In this document: positions 50,508-62,084 of the stretch, piece after piece
How the letters are laid out: each line of letters begins with the position of its first letter
Position numbering within the stretch: position 1 is the first letter of the stretch
Source: Pseudomonas hygromyciniae
GTDB taxonomy: Bacteria; Pseudomonadota; Gammaproteobacteria; Pseudomonadales; Pseudomonadaceae
DNA length: 64,000 nt
Direction of reading: 5' to 3'
NCBI RefSeq assembly: GCF_016925675.1
Contig: NZ_CP070506.1
Location: forward strand, 3,656,501-3,720,500
Made by a program: the position numbers and the translations under genes
Notes under the pieces: generated by a model
Database searches by the model: none
Told to the model about the DNA's origin: nothing
What the model saw: only the letters and a program-made list of their open reading frames with translations

Positions 50508-50537
50508 CGCCATCGCCGGCAAGCCGGCTCCTACAAG
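50508..50537 (+). repeat. Single REP-like sequence
   Basis: CGCCGGCAAGCCGGCTCCTA, a short palindromic REP variant, lies between the pentapeptide gene and the TpsB gene. Confidence 0.55.
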
Positions 50538-50571
50538 GGGCGATTTATCCTGTGTTCGCCGAGGCTTTGGC

Positions 50572-52230
50572 CTAGAAGGCTTTACTCACCTGTGCCCACA
50601 CCCGTGGCGTGCGCGACACGTCGCTTTGCGGGTCCGCATTGCCGACCCGCCAGGCCGCAACAGTACTCAGGCGCCAGCCCGAAGCACTCCAGTTGGCACC
50701 CACACCGGTCGCCGAGAGGCTGCGATGGTTTTCCCCGTCCGACCACGTGTCTTTAATCAAACGCACCGAGCCGTGATCGACAAAGGTCAGCAGGTTCCAC
50801 TGCTCAGTCAATGCATAGCGCAGTTCCAGATTGGCCACATACCCCTGGTCACCCGCTGCCTCGCCCTGGGGATAGGCCCGCACGCCATAGGCGCCACCCA
50901 GGCTGATCTTCTCCGATGAGTCGAGGTTGCCGTCCGCCCACTGGCCCTGGACCTGCCCATACAGGCTAAAACGCTCACTCAAGCGTTGCAGGCGCACCAC
51001 GCTGGGGTTGATCTTCTGGAAGCGCCCGGCGGTCTTGGCGGTCAAGCCGTCGAACAGTTTGTCGAAGGCCCCGTCCAGGTTCAGGCTGCCCTCGCTCCAG
51101 GCCAGGGAGAACGCACTGACGCCACCGCCCAGCAGGTTATCGCGCAGGTTACCGTCCACGCTGGCAGTCACTACTCGCGCCTGTTTCTTGCTGCTTGAAT
51201 CGTAGAGATCGATGTCGTCGCGCAGGTGTTTGTGGTCGTATTGCAGTTGCGCATTCAGGCTGAAGGCTCGGGTGCGAATCAGCGGCTGCTGGACAAACAC
51301 GCTGGCAATCCGCGCATTGCCCTTGGCGTCCAGTTCGTCGAAGTCCTTGGCCAGTTGATAGTCCATGTCCGAATAGGCCACGCCCACTTGGGTCGACCAC
51401 GGGCCGACCGGCAGTTGATAAGCCGCGCGGTAGTAATGCTGGTCCTCGTCGCTGCCCATCACCCGTACGCTGGCCTGATCGCCCAGGCCCAAGGGGCTGG
51501 CCAGGTTCAATGTCCCGCCCAGGCGATACTCGCCGGTGAATCGGTTGCCGTAGTTGTCCAGGTCCACCTGGCCGGAGACCAGCGGGGCATCCTTGACATC
51601 CACCACCAGGTCCGTGGCACCCACCACCGCGCCGGGTTGCAGGGTGGATTGGACGGCCACGCCAGGGGTCTGCTGCAGCAACAGCAAACTGCGCTCCAGC
51701 GGCGCTGCACGTACGGCCTCACCCGGGTCCAGCGCCGACAGCGGCGCCTGCAGCACGCCATCGCGCACGCGGGATTGGTTGTTGATCCTGACCTGGCCGT
51801 ACTGCCCTTCGAGCACGCTGATGCTCACCACGCCCTTGTCGATTTCCTGCGCCGGTAAATACGCACGGGCCAGCGGGTAGCCCTGCTGGCGATACAACGC
51901 AGTGATACGCGCCGCACCGGCCTGCAATTCACCGAGGCTGACCACACGGTTTTGCAGGTCGACCAGCAGCGCCAGCAATTGATCGTCGGCAATCACCGTA
52001 TTGCCGGTAATCGTAAAGCCATTGACCTGCAACGTCGGCCCGGTGACTTTCACCGCGGTGTCCGGCGCCGCTGGCAGGTTCAATTCCAGGGTCTGTTTGG
52101 GCGGCAGGCTCAGTGGCTGGCTCTGGATTTCACGCATCGACTGCCCGGCATCCGGGGCGATTTCAGCGTGGGCCATCCCACCTGTCGCGGTGAGCAAGGC
52201 AAGCGCAATCGGGTTTAAACGCAGACGCAT
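50572..52230 (-). CDS. Two-partner-secretion outer-membrane transporter TpsB (ShlB/FhaC/HecB family)
   Basis: This 552-residue protein is the outer-membrane channel that exports the TpsA next to it. A signal peptide (ending MAHAEIAP) is followed by an N-terminal helix, two POTRA domains (about 60-215; YRQQGYPLARAYLPAQEI) and a 16-strand barrel with the family motif near GLGDQASVRVMGSD and a C-terminal Phe (WAQVSKAF) for outer-membrane assembly. Length is typical. It starts 3 bp after the TpsA stop, so the two are in one operon with TpsA first. Confidence 0.95.
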   Translation of the reverse strand: MRLRLNPIALALLTATGGMAHAEIAPDAGQSMREIQSQPLSLPPKQTLELNLPAAPDTAVKVTGPTLQVNGFTITGNTVIADDQLLALLVDLQNRVVSLGELQAGAARITALYRQQGYPLARAYLPAQEIDKGVVSISVLEGQYGQVRINNQSRVRDGVLQAPLSALDPGEAVRAAPLERSLLLLQQTPGVAVQSTLQPGAVVGATDLVVDVKDAPLVSGQVDLDNYGNRFTGEYRLGGTLNLASPLGLGDQASVRVMGSDEDQHYYRAAYQLPVGPWSTQVGVAYSDMDYQLAKDFDELDAKGNARIASVFVQQPLIRTRAFSLNAQLQYDHKHLRDDIDLYDSSSKKQARVVTASVDGNLRDNLLGGGVSAFSLAWSEGSLNLDGAFDKLFDGLTAKTAGRFQKINPSVVRLQRLSERFSLYGQVQGQWADGNLDSSEKISLGGAYGVRAYPQGEAAGDQGYVANLELRYALTEQWNLLTFVDHGSVRLIKDTWSDGENHRSLSATGVGANWSASGWRLSTVAAWRVGNADPQSDVSRTPRVWAQVSKAF

Positions 52231-52233
52231 GAA

Positions 52234-55200
52234 TCAGAGTCCTTCTGGAAGGCGCAAGCCTTGGTCAACGAGGGTATAGAGGTCATTGGGCAGTTGCAGC
52301 CCGCTGGTTACCGGGGCCTGTGTCGGCTTGGGCAGATTGCGCAATGGCTCAACGACTTCGACCACGGTTTGCAGCGGTGCCAACGGCGGTGCATCCACCG
52401 TCAGCAGGCCATCGATGTAAGCGATCTCGTAGTTGGTGGCAGACAGGCCCGAAGCACTGACCTGATACTCGCCGGCGCTGGCACTCGAGGGGGCGCTGAG
52501 CAGCAGGCTGCCGCTCAGGTCTGAAGCCACGCTGTCAGTGCCGAGCAGCCCGTTATAGGCCACCTCGAACGCGGGGGTTTGGCCTTGCGGGACCCTCGTA
52601 TCGCCCACGGTGACGTTCAGTAACGCCTTGGTGATATCGGCCGTAGTCGCTGCCGTGCGGCTGACCTGATAGTTGCCCAAGTCCACACCGGCCAGGGTGA
52701 TATCGCTGATATTCACGGTTTTGCCGGTGGCCGCGTTTTTGTCGCTGAAGCGGCCATTGGCCGAGAGCACAGATACATCGTCACCGCTCACCAAGCCGTT
52801 GAAACCGGCACCCGCCAGGTTCAGCACCGCGCCAGTGGTGGCGTCGTAGACCTTGTTGCCCGCGGTGATACCGGTGACGTTCAGGGCCTTGGTGCTGATA
52901 TCGGCGCTCAGGCCCACAGGATTGCTGATGCTGTAGTTACTCGCCAGGCCGCCGTTGCTGCCATTGACCAGGGTGGCGCCGCTGGCGGTCACGGTCTTGC
53001 CGGTGCCGGCGTTTTTATCGCTGAACGTAGCGCCGAGGCCGATGACGCCGAGGGTTTCGCTGCCCACCAGGCCATCCAACACACCACCGCTAAGGCTGGC
53101 GAGGTTGTTGCCGTCATACACTTTGCCGTTGGCCTGCAGGCCGCTGATGGTCAGGGTCTTGGTGCTGATATCGGCGCTCAAGCCCACTGGATTGCTGAGG
53201 CTGTAATTGCTCGCCAGGCCGCCGTTGCTGCCATCGACCAGGGTGGCGCCACTGGCGGTCACGGTTTTGCCGGTACCCGCGTTTTTATCGTCGAACGTTG
53301 CACCAAGGCCTGTCACGCCAAGGCTCTCGGAGCCCACCAGGCCATCCAACACACCACCACTGAGGGTCACCGCATTAGTGCCGTCATAGACCTTGCCGCC
53401 CGCTGTCACGCCAGTGAGCGTCAGGGCCTTGGCGCTGATATCAGCGCTCAGGCCCACAGGATTGCTGAGGCTGTAGTTACTCGCCAAGCCGCCGTTGCTG
53501 CCATCGGTCAGGGTAGCGCCACTGGCGGTCACGATCTTGCCGGTGCCGGCGTTTTTATCGCTGAACGTAGCGCTGAGGCCGGTGACGCCGAGGGTTTCGC
53601 TGCCCACCAGGCCATCCAACGCACCACCGCTGAGGCTGGCGAGGTTGTTGCCGTCATACACCTTGCCGTTGGCCTGCAGGCCGCTGATGGTCAGGGTCTT
53701 GGTGCTGATATCGGCGCTCAAGCCCACTGGATTGCTGAGGCTGTAATTGCTCGCCAGGCCGCCGTTGCTGCCATCGACCAGGGTGGCGCCACTGGCGGTC
53801 ACGGTTTTGCCGGTACCCGCGTTTTTATCGTCGAACGTTGCACCAAGGCCTGTCACGCCAAGGCTCTCGGAGCCCACCAGGCCATCCAACACACCACCAC
53901 TGAGGGTCACCGCATTAGTGCCGTCATAGACCTTACCGCCCGCTGTCACGCCAGTGAGCGTCAGGGCCTTGGCGCTGATATCAGCGCTCAGGCCCATGGG
54001 ATTGCTGAGGCTGTAGTTACTCGCCAAGCCGCCGTTGCTGCCATCGATCAGGGTAGCGCCACTGGCGGTCACGGTCTTGCCGGTGCCGGCGTTTTTATCG
54101 CTGAACGTAGCGCTGAGGCCGGTGACGCCGAGGGTTTCGCTGCCCACCAAACCATCCAACACTCCACCGCTGAGGCTGGCGAGGTTGTTGCCGTCATACA
54201 CCTTGCCGTTGGCCTGCAGGCCGCTGATGATAAGGGTCTTGGCGCTGATATCGGCGCTCAAGCCCGTGGGGCTGCGCAGGATGTAGTTACTGGCCAAGCC
54301 GGTACCATCGGCCAAGCCGCCGCCGCTGACGGTGACCGTTTTGGCATTACCGACGTTGGCGTCCAGGAACACCCCGGCCAATGTTTGGAGGCTCAGGGTT
54401 TCACCGCTGACCAAACCGCTGAGCACGCCACCGGACAAGGTGGCCGCCGTGGTGCCGTCGTAAGTCTTGCTATTGGCGGTGATCCCGGAAACGGTCAGGG
54501 TCTTGGCGGTGATATCGGCAGTCCATCCCGTTGGATTGGCAAGGCTGTAGTTGCTGGCCAGGCCGCCGTTGCCACCATTGACCAGGGTTGTACCGCTGGC
54601 CGTCACGACCTTGTCGGTGCCGACGTTTTTGTCCGCAAAGGTGGCGGTAAGGCCTGTCACCCCGAGGGTTTCATTCCCAACCAAACCACTCAGGGAACCG
54701 CCGCTCAGCGTGGCCGAGAGGCGACCGTCATAGACTTTGTCGACAACGCTCATGCCGATGATGGCCAGGGCCTTGGGCGTAATACTGGCCGTGGTCGTGG
54801 CCGTGTTGTTGACGAAGGTGTAGTTGCCCAGGTCGCTGCCTGACAGGGTGATATTGCTGATTAGGACCGTCTTGCCATTGCCGGCATTCTTGTCGGCGAA
54901 CTGGCCGGCGGCGCTGGCCAACACCACGTCATCCCCGCTGATTTTTCCGTTGATCGTCGCACCTACCGGGCTGAGTGATGCGTTGGCATTACCGTTGTAG
55001 ACCTTGCTGAGTGCAGTCAAGCCGCTGATGCCACTGATGACTGCCTTGAAAATGTCACCGCTCAGAGCGGCCGGCTGGCTGAGCCTGTAGTTTTGCGCAA
55101 GCCCCGACCCGTCACTCAAGGTCACGGCGGCAACCGTCACGGCCTTGCCGACACCAGCATGTTTGTCCGCATAATTGCCGATAGCGTCAAACCCCAGGGT

Positions 55201-58200
55201 CTGCGTGCCCACCAGGCCATTGAGGGTGCCACCGCTCAAGGCCACCGAAGCGCTGCCATCGTAGACCTTGTTCGCCGTCAGGCCACTGATGGTGAGGACC
55301 TTTTGGGTGATGTTGGCAAGCACCGGACTGATGTCCAGAGGGTTTATGTTGTAGTTGCGGGCAAGGCCGCCGGCGTCGCCCAGGGCCACGTTGATCTGCA
55401 CGTTTTTCCCGTTGGCGGCATTGGCGTCGGCGAATTGACCGCTCAAGGTCATGCTCACGGATTCGCCAACCACCAGGCCACTGAGCTGAGCAAACGGCTG
55501 GAGACTGACGGAGGTCGTGCCGTCGTAGATCTTGCTGTCGGCCATCACGCCAGTGACGCTCAAGGCTTTGGGGGTAATATTGGCGCTCAGCGGGCTGCTG
55601 GTATCGAGTCTGTAGTTGCCTGCCGCGATGCCGCCCAGGCCCAGGTCAACCTGGATGCCAGTGCCAGCGTCTTTGCTGGTAAAGGCAGCGCTCAACGTCA
55701 CCTTGTCGATGTCTGCGGCAACCAGCCCGAACAGCGTATGACCGCCCAGGGTGGCGACAGTGGTGCCGTCATACACTTTGTTGTTGACCGTGGTGCCGGC
55801 CGTGCTCAGGGTGGCCTTGTTCACCGACAAGGTGCCGTCGATGTAGTTGATCGAATAGCCAAACTGCCCACCTGTCGAGGCAAGTCCGCTCAATTTCAGG
55901 CTGTAGTCGCCAGCATTGATCGCACCGACGCCAGTGCCGCCCAACACCAGGGAGCCGGTCAGTCGACCGTCGGCGTCAAGGTTTGGCGTATAGGCGCCGC
56001 CGTAGGCAGTGCCGTCGTAGGTTTTCGTGATGTCGCCAGCCACCACGTTCAACTGGGTCATGAAGCTGCGCAGCAGCGGCCCAGAACCACCGTTGTAAAC
56101 CACCCAGGTCTTGTCCAGGTCCCAGCCGGCGTTGGAAAAGGTGGATAGGGTCTGGATTTGTGTTGTGGTCAGTCCACCGGCTTGCGTCGGAATTGCAAAC
56201 GAATCGCCCTCGGCATAAAGCTGCCCCGTCGCGTTGGTGTCCCAGAAATTTTTGGAAAAAACGGCATTACCGTAGTAGCCACCTATAAGCCCACCAGCGA
56301 ACCCACTTCCCGAGTTAGCCGTCACCCGGCCACTGACGAAGTTGTTCGATAAGCTGCCGCCATCCAGTAGCCCAACCAAACCGCCCGCCATGTCAGCCGT
56401 GGCCGTCACAGAGCCGCTGAAATAGGAGTTGGAAAGACTGCCTCCTACTTGATACCCCGCCAAGCCACCCGCATAGGCCTCAGCTGTCACCGTCGCACTG
56501 GAGAAAGTGCCCGCCAGTGTCCCGAAGCTGTAACCGACAATGGAGCCGGTGTACAGCGCGCCGCTGATACTGCCGCCGTCAAGCCCCAGGTTACTGACGC
56601 GCCCCGTCTGGGAGATTACACCGAACAGCCCGTTAAATTGCTGATTGCCGCGGTCAATCTTCAGGTTTTTGATCACGTGCCCTTGGCCGTCAAAGCTACC
56701 CGCGAAATACAGCACTCGATTGACATCGCCCAGTTGCACAAAAGTGCCATTCCACACATCAGTCGTTCCCGCCGTGGCCCCGGCGACGATATCGCGGCCC
56801 AGGGTGTATGTGGCATTGAGGTCCATGGCCACCAACTGCAGTTGATGGGCGTTGGTGATAGTCGTGGAGTATTCGCTGGCCAGCATTGGCAGCGTGCCAC
56901 TGGTGCCGCTGTTGATGCCGCTGCTGTCGGCATTGACCATCACCCAGGCATTGCCTGTGGCACCGGGTGAAGCGCTGAAATTGAAGCCCTGGAAGCTGGA
57001 GGTCTGCTTCATTTGCACGGAGCTCAAGCCCACTGCGGTACCTGTACCTACATCACCAGTACTGATGTCGTTACCCCAGCCTGAAAGCCCTGGGTTGACA
57101 GTCGTGTTGTAGTAGCCGCTGGTGACCGAACCACCGCTGTGCCGGCCAATCAGGCCACCCGAAGCGGAGCCGGTGACCTTGCCCACCGAATAGGCATTGA
57201 CGATGGTGCCTCCGGCATTGAGCCCCACCAGCCCACCATTGTTGGCCGTATTGGTGAGGGCACCGGTCACCGAGCCAGTACTGTAGACGTTGCTCAAACT
57301 GCCCCGATTGACCCCAACCAAACCACCGTTGTACGCGCCGCTGCCGACCCCGTTGATACCCACATTGCCGGTGGCGTAGCTGTTGGTGATCTGCCCGCCC
57401 AAGAAGTTGTTACCCACCAGCCCACCCGCCGTGCCGCCACCGGTAACGTTACCCGTGGCGTAACTGTTGGTGATGACCCCCGTCGCCCGGTTGGCCGAAA
57501 CCAGCCCCCCCGTTGTACTGCGCGTTGGTCGTACTGGTGACACTCCCCGTCGCACTGCTGTTTTCGATGCGCCCCTCGTTGCGCACCACCAAGCCACCGA
57601 GCCCCGCCCCGCGCAAACCGATCACATTCGCCGTGGAATAGCTGTTGCGCACAATACCCGTGTCGGTGTTCAACGAGACCAGCCCCGCCGCGCCGGCGTA
57701 GTTGGTGGACGTCACGGTGCCTGAGGTATGGCTGTTGCTGACGATACCGGTGTTGGTGCCCACCAGGCCGCCCAGTTGTACATAGTTGGTGCCGGTGACC
57801 GCACCGCTGGCGTAGCTGTTGTCGACCCACCCACGGTTGTAACCCACCAAGGCGCCAACGGCGTAGATCGACGGGAAGACATCGACCAGCGTGCCCGTCA
57901 ACGCGATCGACACATGGGTCAACCCCACGTTACGCACCGCGCCGGTGGCACTTACAGCGCCAAACAAGCCGGCATCGGTGGTGGTGCGATTCATGCTCAG
58001 GTTGCTGATGCTATGGCCCAGGCCATCAAACGTGCCGGTAAACGCCCCGCCTGCGACCGTGCCCAGGGAATCGAACCCCGTACCACCATTCCAGGTAGCC
58101 GTGGCTGCGGCATTGATATTGCTGCCCAGCACAAAGTTGCCGTTCAACGCGCCATTGATCCCTTGCAGGTCCAGGCCGGTGACGCTGCCCATCGCACCGA

Positions 58201-59695
58201 GGCTGGTGATCACGGTGTAGTCCACACGCGTGCCGTCGCTGCCTTGCCTGGTGCTGAAATTCTGCCCTGCCGCCAGGTTGACCGGGGCCTTGATATTGAT
58301 GCTGCTGGTGCTGCCCGCTGCCACCGCACCCTGACCATATTCCACGGCCAGTTTGGCGCTGCCGGAGCCGAACATTTCCTTGTTGATATTGACGTTGTTG
58401 TGGGCGGTCAGGGTCAGGGTGTTGGCGTTCCAGACCACCGTGTCATTGATGTTGATATTGCCCGCGCTAGAACCGGTGGCGACGGTCGCAACGGTCATAT
58501 TGGTGGTTTTCAGCCGGTCGCTGACAGCGGCCCCGGTGATGTCGCCACCGGTAGCGGCGATGGTGTAGTCAGTCGGATCGATCAGCCAGTTGCCAGTCTT
58601 GCCCTTGGCCGCTGCCGTGGTGATTTTTGCGCTGTCGGCCACCTTGACGTGGGCACCGGAGGTCTCGATAAACCCACCGTTGCCGCCGCTCGGCGCCGAG
58701 GCATCCAGGGTGCCGGCCACTTGCACCGTGCCACCGTCAAAACCGCCGAGCAGGACGATCTTGCCGCCCTTCTCGCCCAGGGTATGGGCTTCAATCACCC
58801 CGGTGTTGTTGACCACAGTTTGCAGCAACGCGTCGCTGGCCTTGGCGGTCATGATCACCTGGCCGCCGTCGGCCTGGATCAATTGGCGGTTTTCCACCAG
58901 GGCATTCTTGGTGGCTTCATCGACCTGTACGTTGAGCAGGCCGTCACCGGCAAAGTCCAATGTCACTTTATTGCCGGCGGCCAGGGCCACGTTGCCCAGC
59001 TTGGCGGCGATCACCCCCTGGTTGCTCACGGTCCCGCCCAGCAGCGCCACCGCGCCGCCGTCGCCGGCCTTGATCGAGCCCTGGTTGACCACACTGGCAT
59101 TGCCGGCACTGCCTTGGCCCTGGAACTTATAGTTGCCGGCGGCAAAGTCGCTGTTGGTTATATCCAGGGTCGAGGCCACCAGGCCACCGACATCCACCGA
59201 CGAGCCCTTGCCGAACAGCACGCCATTGGGATTGACCAGGAACACCTGCCCGTTGGCGTTCAGTTGGCCCATGATCTTCGAGCCATCACTGCCGACCACG
59301 CGGTTCAGGGCCACGGAGTCCTTGCCGGGCTGGACAAAGGTGACTTTTTTGTCGGCACCGATGTTGAAGCTCTGCCAATCGATGGCGAGTTTTTGCGTGG
59401 TTTGATTAATGACCATCTGCTGCTGGTCGGGCGTAAGAATTTGCCCATTGCCCAGCACTACCTGACCACCGGTAGGCAAGCCAGATGCCAGCGCGGACGC
59501 AGGCACCAGGGTGGCACCGCCGAGTATCAGCGCAATCGCAAACTGCAAGGTGCGCAACGGGGCGCACAGCTCGGTATGTTCCACGTCATGAACCGCACCA
59601 ACGCTGCCGCGCTTGCCTTGTCGGCTGGCGTTTTCGCTGGCAACCACCCACGCGCTAAGGCTGTGATTCCAGATCACACTGAAAATGCGGTTCAT
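52234..59695 (-). CDS. Large TpsA exoprotein/adhesin with haemagglutination N-terminal domain and YDG repeats (one-base frameshift)
   Basis: This protein of about 2,486 residues starts MNRIFSVIWNHSLSAWVVA, an extended signal peptide of the TPS type. The filamentous-haemagglutinin secretion domain follows (about 75-330; VFLVNPNGVLFGKG and VGGLVASTLDI). GLUG-type repeats (for example GGLVGYNRGW) cover about 600-1,150, and about 13 YDG-type modules of 90 residues (KVYDGT...) cover about 1,210-2,400. A G7 run in the gene (C7 at 57505-57511) breaks the frame near residue 728; deleting one base makes it continuous. It is an exported adhesin or biofilm factor. Confidence 0.93.
53111..54190 (-). repeat. 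Tandem near-identical 540-bp units in the TpsA gene
   Basis: Two consecutive 540-base blocks (about 53111-53650 and 53651-54190) are almost identical in DNA. Each codes for one pair of YDG modules (NGKVYDGNNLASLSGG and GGKVYDGTNAVTLSGG), so the protein has an A-B-A-B-A pattern here. The neighbouring YDG modules differ much more. Confidence 0.85.
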
Positions 59696-59913
59696 GATTG
59701 AGGTCGTCCCTGAGCAATAAATGGCACGATGCCATTACTTGTAGGACAATTCTGCATGGATACGGTGAATTTGTAAGCGCCTTGGGATGATAAAACTCAT
59801 CTAATCGAGGTTTTTTTTCATATTTTGGATCCATTTTGCTCCGATCAATTGAGCGCCAACATCAAAAACATTAAAGCCATAATCTAACGCTATCAATCCC
59901 GATCAACTATTGA

Positions 59914-60540
59914 TCATCCCGCGGCCCTGACCAACCCCATATCAATCCCCACGTGCACCATTTCGGCATGGGAGGTCACCTGTAATTTGCTCTTGAGCAA
60001 CGTCAAGTGATTGGACACGGTCTTGCTGCTGATACTCAGTTGATCAGCGATCGAACGGGTAGGCGTGCCCTTGGCCAGCATCAGGAAAATCTCCAGCTCA
60101 CGCGCCGTCATGCCCTGCAGGCGGTGATCGACCGGATGGTAAGCCAGCTCGGTGGCCAGGGCCTGTTCGATGTAGGTATGGCCGTCGAGGATGCGCTGCA
60201 CCGCTTCAGTCATCACCCCAGGCGTTGCGCCCTTGGTGATATAGCCCGACGCCCCGGCCTCCAGGGCCTGGCGTACCAGGGGCAACTCCTGATGCTGGCT
60301 GAAAAACAACACGCGCAATTGCGGCAGGCGCTGGCGCAGGCGACGGGTGGTTTCCAGGCCGCTGATGCCTGGCAGGCCGACACCGGTGATCACCAGGTTC
60401 GGCACCGCCTCCTGCACCCGTGCCAGCGCTTCTTCGCCACTGCCCGCCTCACGCACCTCGACACCCGGCAGCAATGCGCGTAACAGGCTGGCGTAGCCGA
60501 GCCGCACGACGGCGTGCTTGTCCACCAGCAGGATATTCAT
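59914..60540 (-). CDS. LuxR-type response regulator with degenerate receiver (EraR/ExaE-like)
   Basis: This 208-residue protein has a receiver domain and a C-terminal LuxR helix-turn-helix (LTARELEIFLMLAKGT...QLSISSKTVSNHLTLLK family pattern, residues about 143-200). The receiver begins MNILLVDKHAVV, with Lys8 replacing the second acidic residue, and reads LVITGVGLPG at the phosphorylation site, so the Asp is Gly53. The switch Lys (GYITKGA) is retained. It probably works without phosphorylation. The ATG overlaps the stop of the 39-residue ORF by four bases. It is in the alcohol-oxidation cluster, where EraR is expected in relatives. Confidence 0.88.
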   Translation of the reverse strand: MNILLVDKHAVVRLGYASLLRALLPGVEVREAGSGEEALARVQEAVPNLVITGVGLPGISGLETTRRLRQRLPQLRVLFFSQHQELPLVRQALEAGASGYITKGATPGVMTEAVQRILDGHTYIEQALATELAYHPVDHRLQGMTARELEIFLMLAKGTPTRSIADQLSISSKTVSNHLTLLKSKLQVTSHAEMVHVGIDMGLVRAAG

Positions 60541-60656
60541 GATGCATGCACCGGCATCACCAGTAGCGGCGCCGGTCGCGGGCCGTGGAGCTTATCGACC
60601 CCGATCAGGCTCAGGATCAGCAAAAACGGCAAGAGCAGCGCCTTGAGAATTCGCAT
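60537..60656 (-). CDS. 39-residue membrane micro-protein coupled to the response regulator
   Basis: This short ORF begins MRILKALLLPFLLILSLIGV, a strong hydrophobic segment, and continues with a Pro-rich tail (KLHGPRPAPLLVMPVHAS). GGGAG lies ten bases before the ATG. Its TGA overlaps the regulator's ATG (ATGA), so the regulator is probably translated through it. It may be a membrane peptide or only a leader that sets translation of the regulator. Confidence 0.6.
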   Translation of the reverse strand: MRILKALLLPFLLILSLIGVDKLHGPRPAPLLVMPVHAS

Positions 60657-60815
60657 GATCGTACAACTCCCGGGGATGATCGTTGCTGCCATGCTAGAGC
60701 CCGCAAGCGACCGGCGATTTACTACTTTGGTACTGGTTTTGCTGTCTATCGTCGCATTCCCAAGGCAGCGCGACTGGCATGTAATGGGCGCATAACTATA
60801 AGGATCGTACCTGCC

Positions 60816-61370
60816 ATGCTGCCCGCCCGACTGACCCTGGTTGCCGTGCTGTCGCTGACCCCGCTGTTGGCGGCTGCCGAGGCGCCAAGCCCGTTGTTTT
60901 CCCGCGACGGCTACCGCATCAACCTTTACCGCAGCCCCACGCCAGATCACCTGCCGGGCGCGACCATCGTCGACACCCCTGCCCTGCAAGCCCTGCTGAC
61001 ACAACAGCCACGCCCGGTGCTGATCGACGTCTATCGCCGGCAGTGGCTGCACGGCCAGTTCATCGAAGACCAGCCCCACGCCAACGTGCCCGGCAGCCAT
61101 TGGCTGGCCAATACCGGCGATGGAGAGTTGACGCCCGAATGGCAAAGCTACTTCGCCCGCCACCTGTACACCTACAGCGGCGGTAACCTGGCGCAACCTT
61201 TGGTGTTCTACTGCCGCTCCGATTGCTGGCTGAGTTGGAACGCGGTAAAACGGGCCAAAGCCTTGGGCTATAGCGTTGTGTATTGGTATCGCGATGGACT
61301 GGACGCGTGGGAAGCCGCACAGCTGCCAGTCGCCGCGGCACACCCTGAGCCCTTTGAGCTTGCCCACTGA
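60816..61370 (+). CDS. PQQ-dependent catabolism-associated CXXCW-motif protein
   Basis: This 184-residue protein has a signal peptide (MLPARLTLVAVLSLTPLLAAA) and a rhodanese-like fold ending with the diagnostic CxxCW motif in VFYCRSDCWLSWNA. Proteins of this group are found in PQQ-dependent alcohol-oxidation clusters and are probably periplasmic thiol/redox factors. AAGGA precedes the ATG. It is divergent from the 39-residue ORF and 27 bp before the AgmR/ErbR-like gene, so it is likely to share a transcript with it. Confidence 0.9.
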   Translation: MLPARLTLVAVLSLTPLLAAAEAPSPLFSRDGYRINLYRSPTPDHLPGATIVDTPALQALLTQQPRPVLIDVYRRQWLHGQFIEDQPHANVPGSHWLANTGDGELTPEWQSYFARHLYTYSGGNLAQPLVFYCRSDCWLSWNAVKRAKALGYSVVYWYRDGLDAWEAAQLPVAAAHPEPFELAH

Positions 61371-61397
61371 ACCACCACAATAAAAAGGTGAACGGCC

Positions 61398-62063
61398 ATG
61401 TATAAAATTCTGATTGCCGACGATCACCCGCTGTTTCGCGAAGCGATCCATAACGTCATCAGCGACGGCTTTGCCGGCAGCGAAGTGATGGAAACCGCCG
61501 ACCTGGACAGCGCCCTGGCCCTGACCCAGGAGCACGACGACCTCGACCTGATCCTGCTGGACCTGAACATGCCCGGCATGCACGGCCTCAATGGCCTGAT
61601 CAACCTGCGCAACGAAGCGCCGACGATTCCGGTGGTGATTGTCTCGGCCGAGCAAGACAAGCAGATCGTGCTACAGGCCATTACCTACGGAGCGGTCGGC
61701 TTTATCACCAAGTCCTCGCCACGGGCGCAGATGACCGAGGCGATCCAGCAGATCCTCAACGGCAACGTGTACCTGCCGCCGGATATCATCCGCACCCAGA
61801 AAAACCCCGGCCAGCGGCGCATGCACGACAACCCGGCCTTCGCCCCGGAACTGCTCCAGGCCCTGACCCGCAAGCAGTTGCTGGTGCTGGAACGCATGAC
61901 CAAGGGCGAGTCGAACAAACAGATTGCCTACACCCTGGAAATCGCCGAAACCACGGTAAAGGCCCATGTCTCGGCGATTCTGCGCAAGTTGAATGTGCAT
62001 AACCGGGTGCAGGCGATCCTCAGTGCCGGGGATATCGACTTTGGGTCCTACCTGCGGCGCTAA
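61398..62063 (+). CDS. LuxR-type response regulator ErbR/AgmR (PedR1)
   Basis: This 221-residue regulator starts [19 protein letters not shown], with both acidic-pocket Asp residues, the phosphoacceptor Asp in [15 protein letters not shown] and the switch Lys in [10 protein letters not shown]. The C-terminal LuxR helix-turn-helix includes [21 protein letters not shown]. It is the activator of quinoprotein alcohol dehydrogenase genes in relatives (ErbR in P. aeruginosa, PedR1/AgmR in P. putida). AAGGTG precedes the ATG. The convergent hybrid kinase at 62266 is the probable partner. Confidence 0.92.
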   Translation: MYKILIADDHPLFREAIHNVISDGFAGSEVMETADLDSALALTQEHDDLDLILLDLNMPGMHGLNGLINLRNEAPTIPVVIVSAEQDKQIVLQAITYGAVGFITKSSPRAQMTEAIQQILNGNVYLPPDIIRTQKNPGQRRMHDNPAFAPELLQALTRKQLLVLERMTKGESNKQIAYTLEIAETTVKAHVSAILRKLNVHNRVQAILSAGDIDFGSYLRR

Positions 62064-62084
62064 GCCTCCCTGTAAGAGCCTGTT

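Noticed and set aside
52950..54290. Regular direct repeats that might suggest a CRISPR array
   Set aside because: The units are about 270 and 540 bases, lie in frame in the TpsA gene and code for YDG modules; there are no short repeats with unique spacers.
50572..59695. Contact-dependent inhibition (CDI) system
   Set aside because: The TpsA has YDG repeats to its end and no VENN-type toxin tip, and no small immunity gene follows; an adhesin/TPS exoprotein fits better.
57728..59701. 657-codon frame opposite the TpsA N-terminal region
   Set aside because: It mirrors the repetitive coding strand and has no ribosome site or recognizable domain; the haemagglutination domain on the minus strand is clear.
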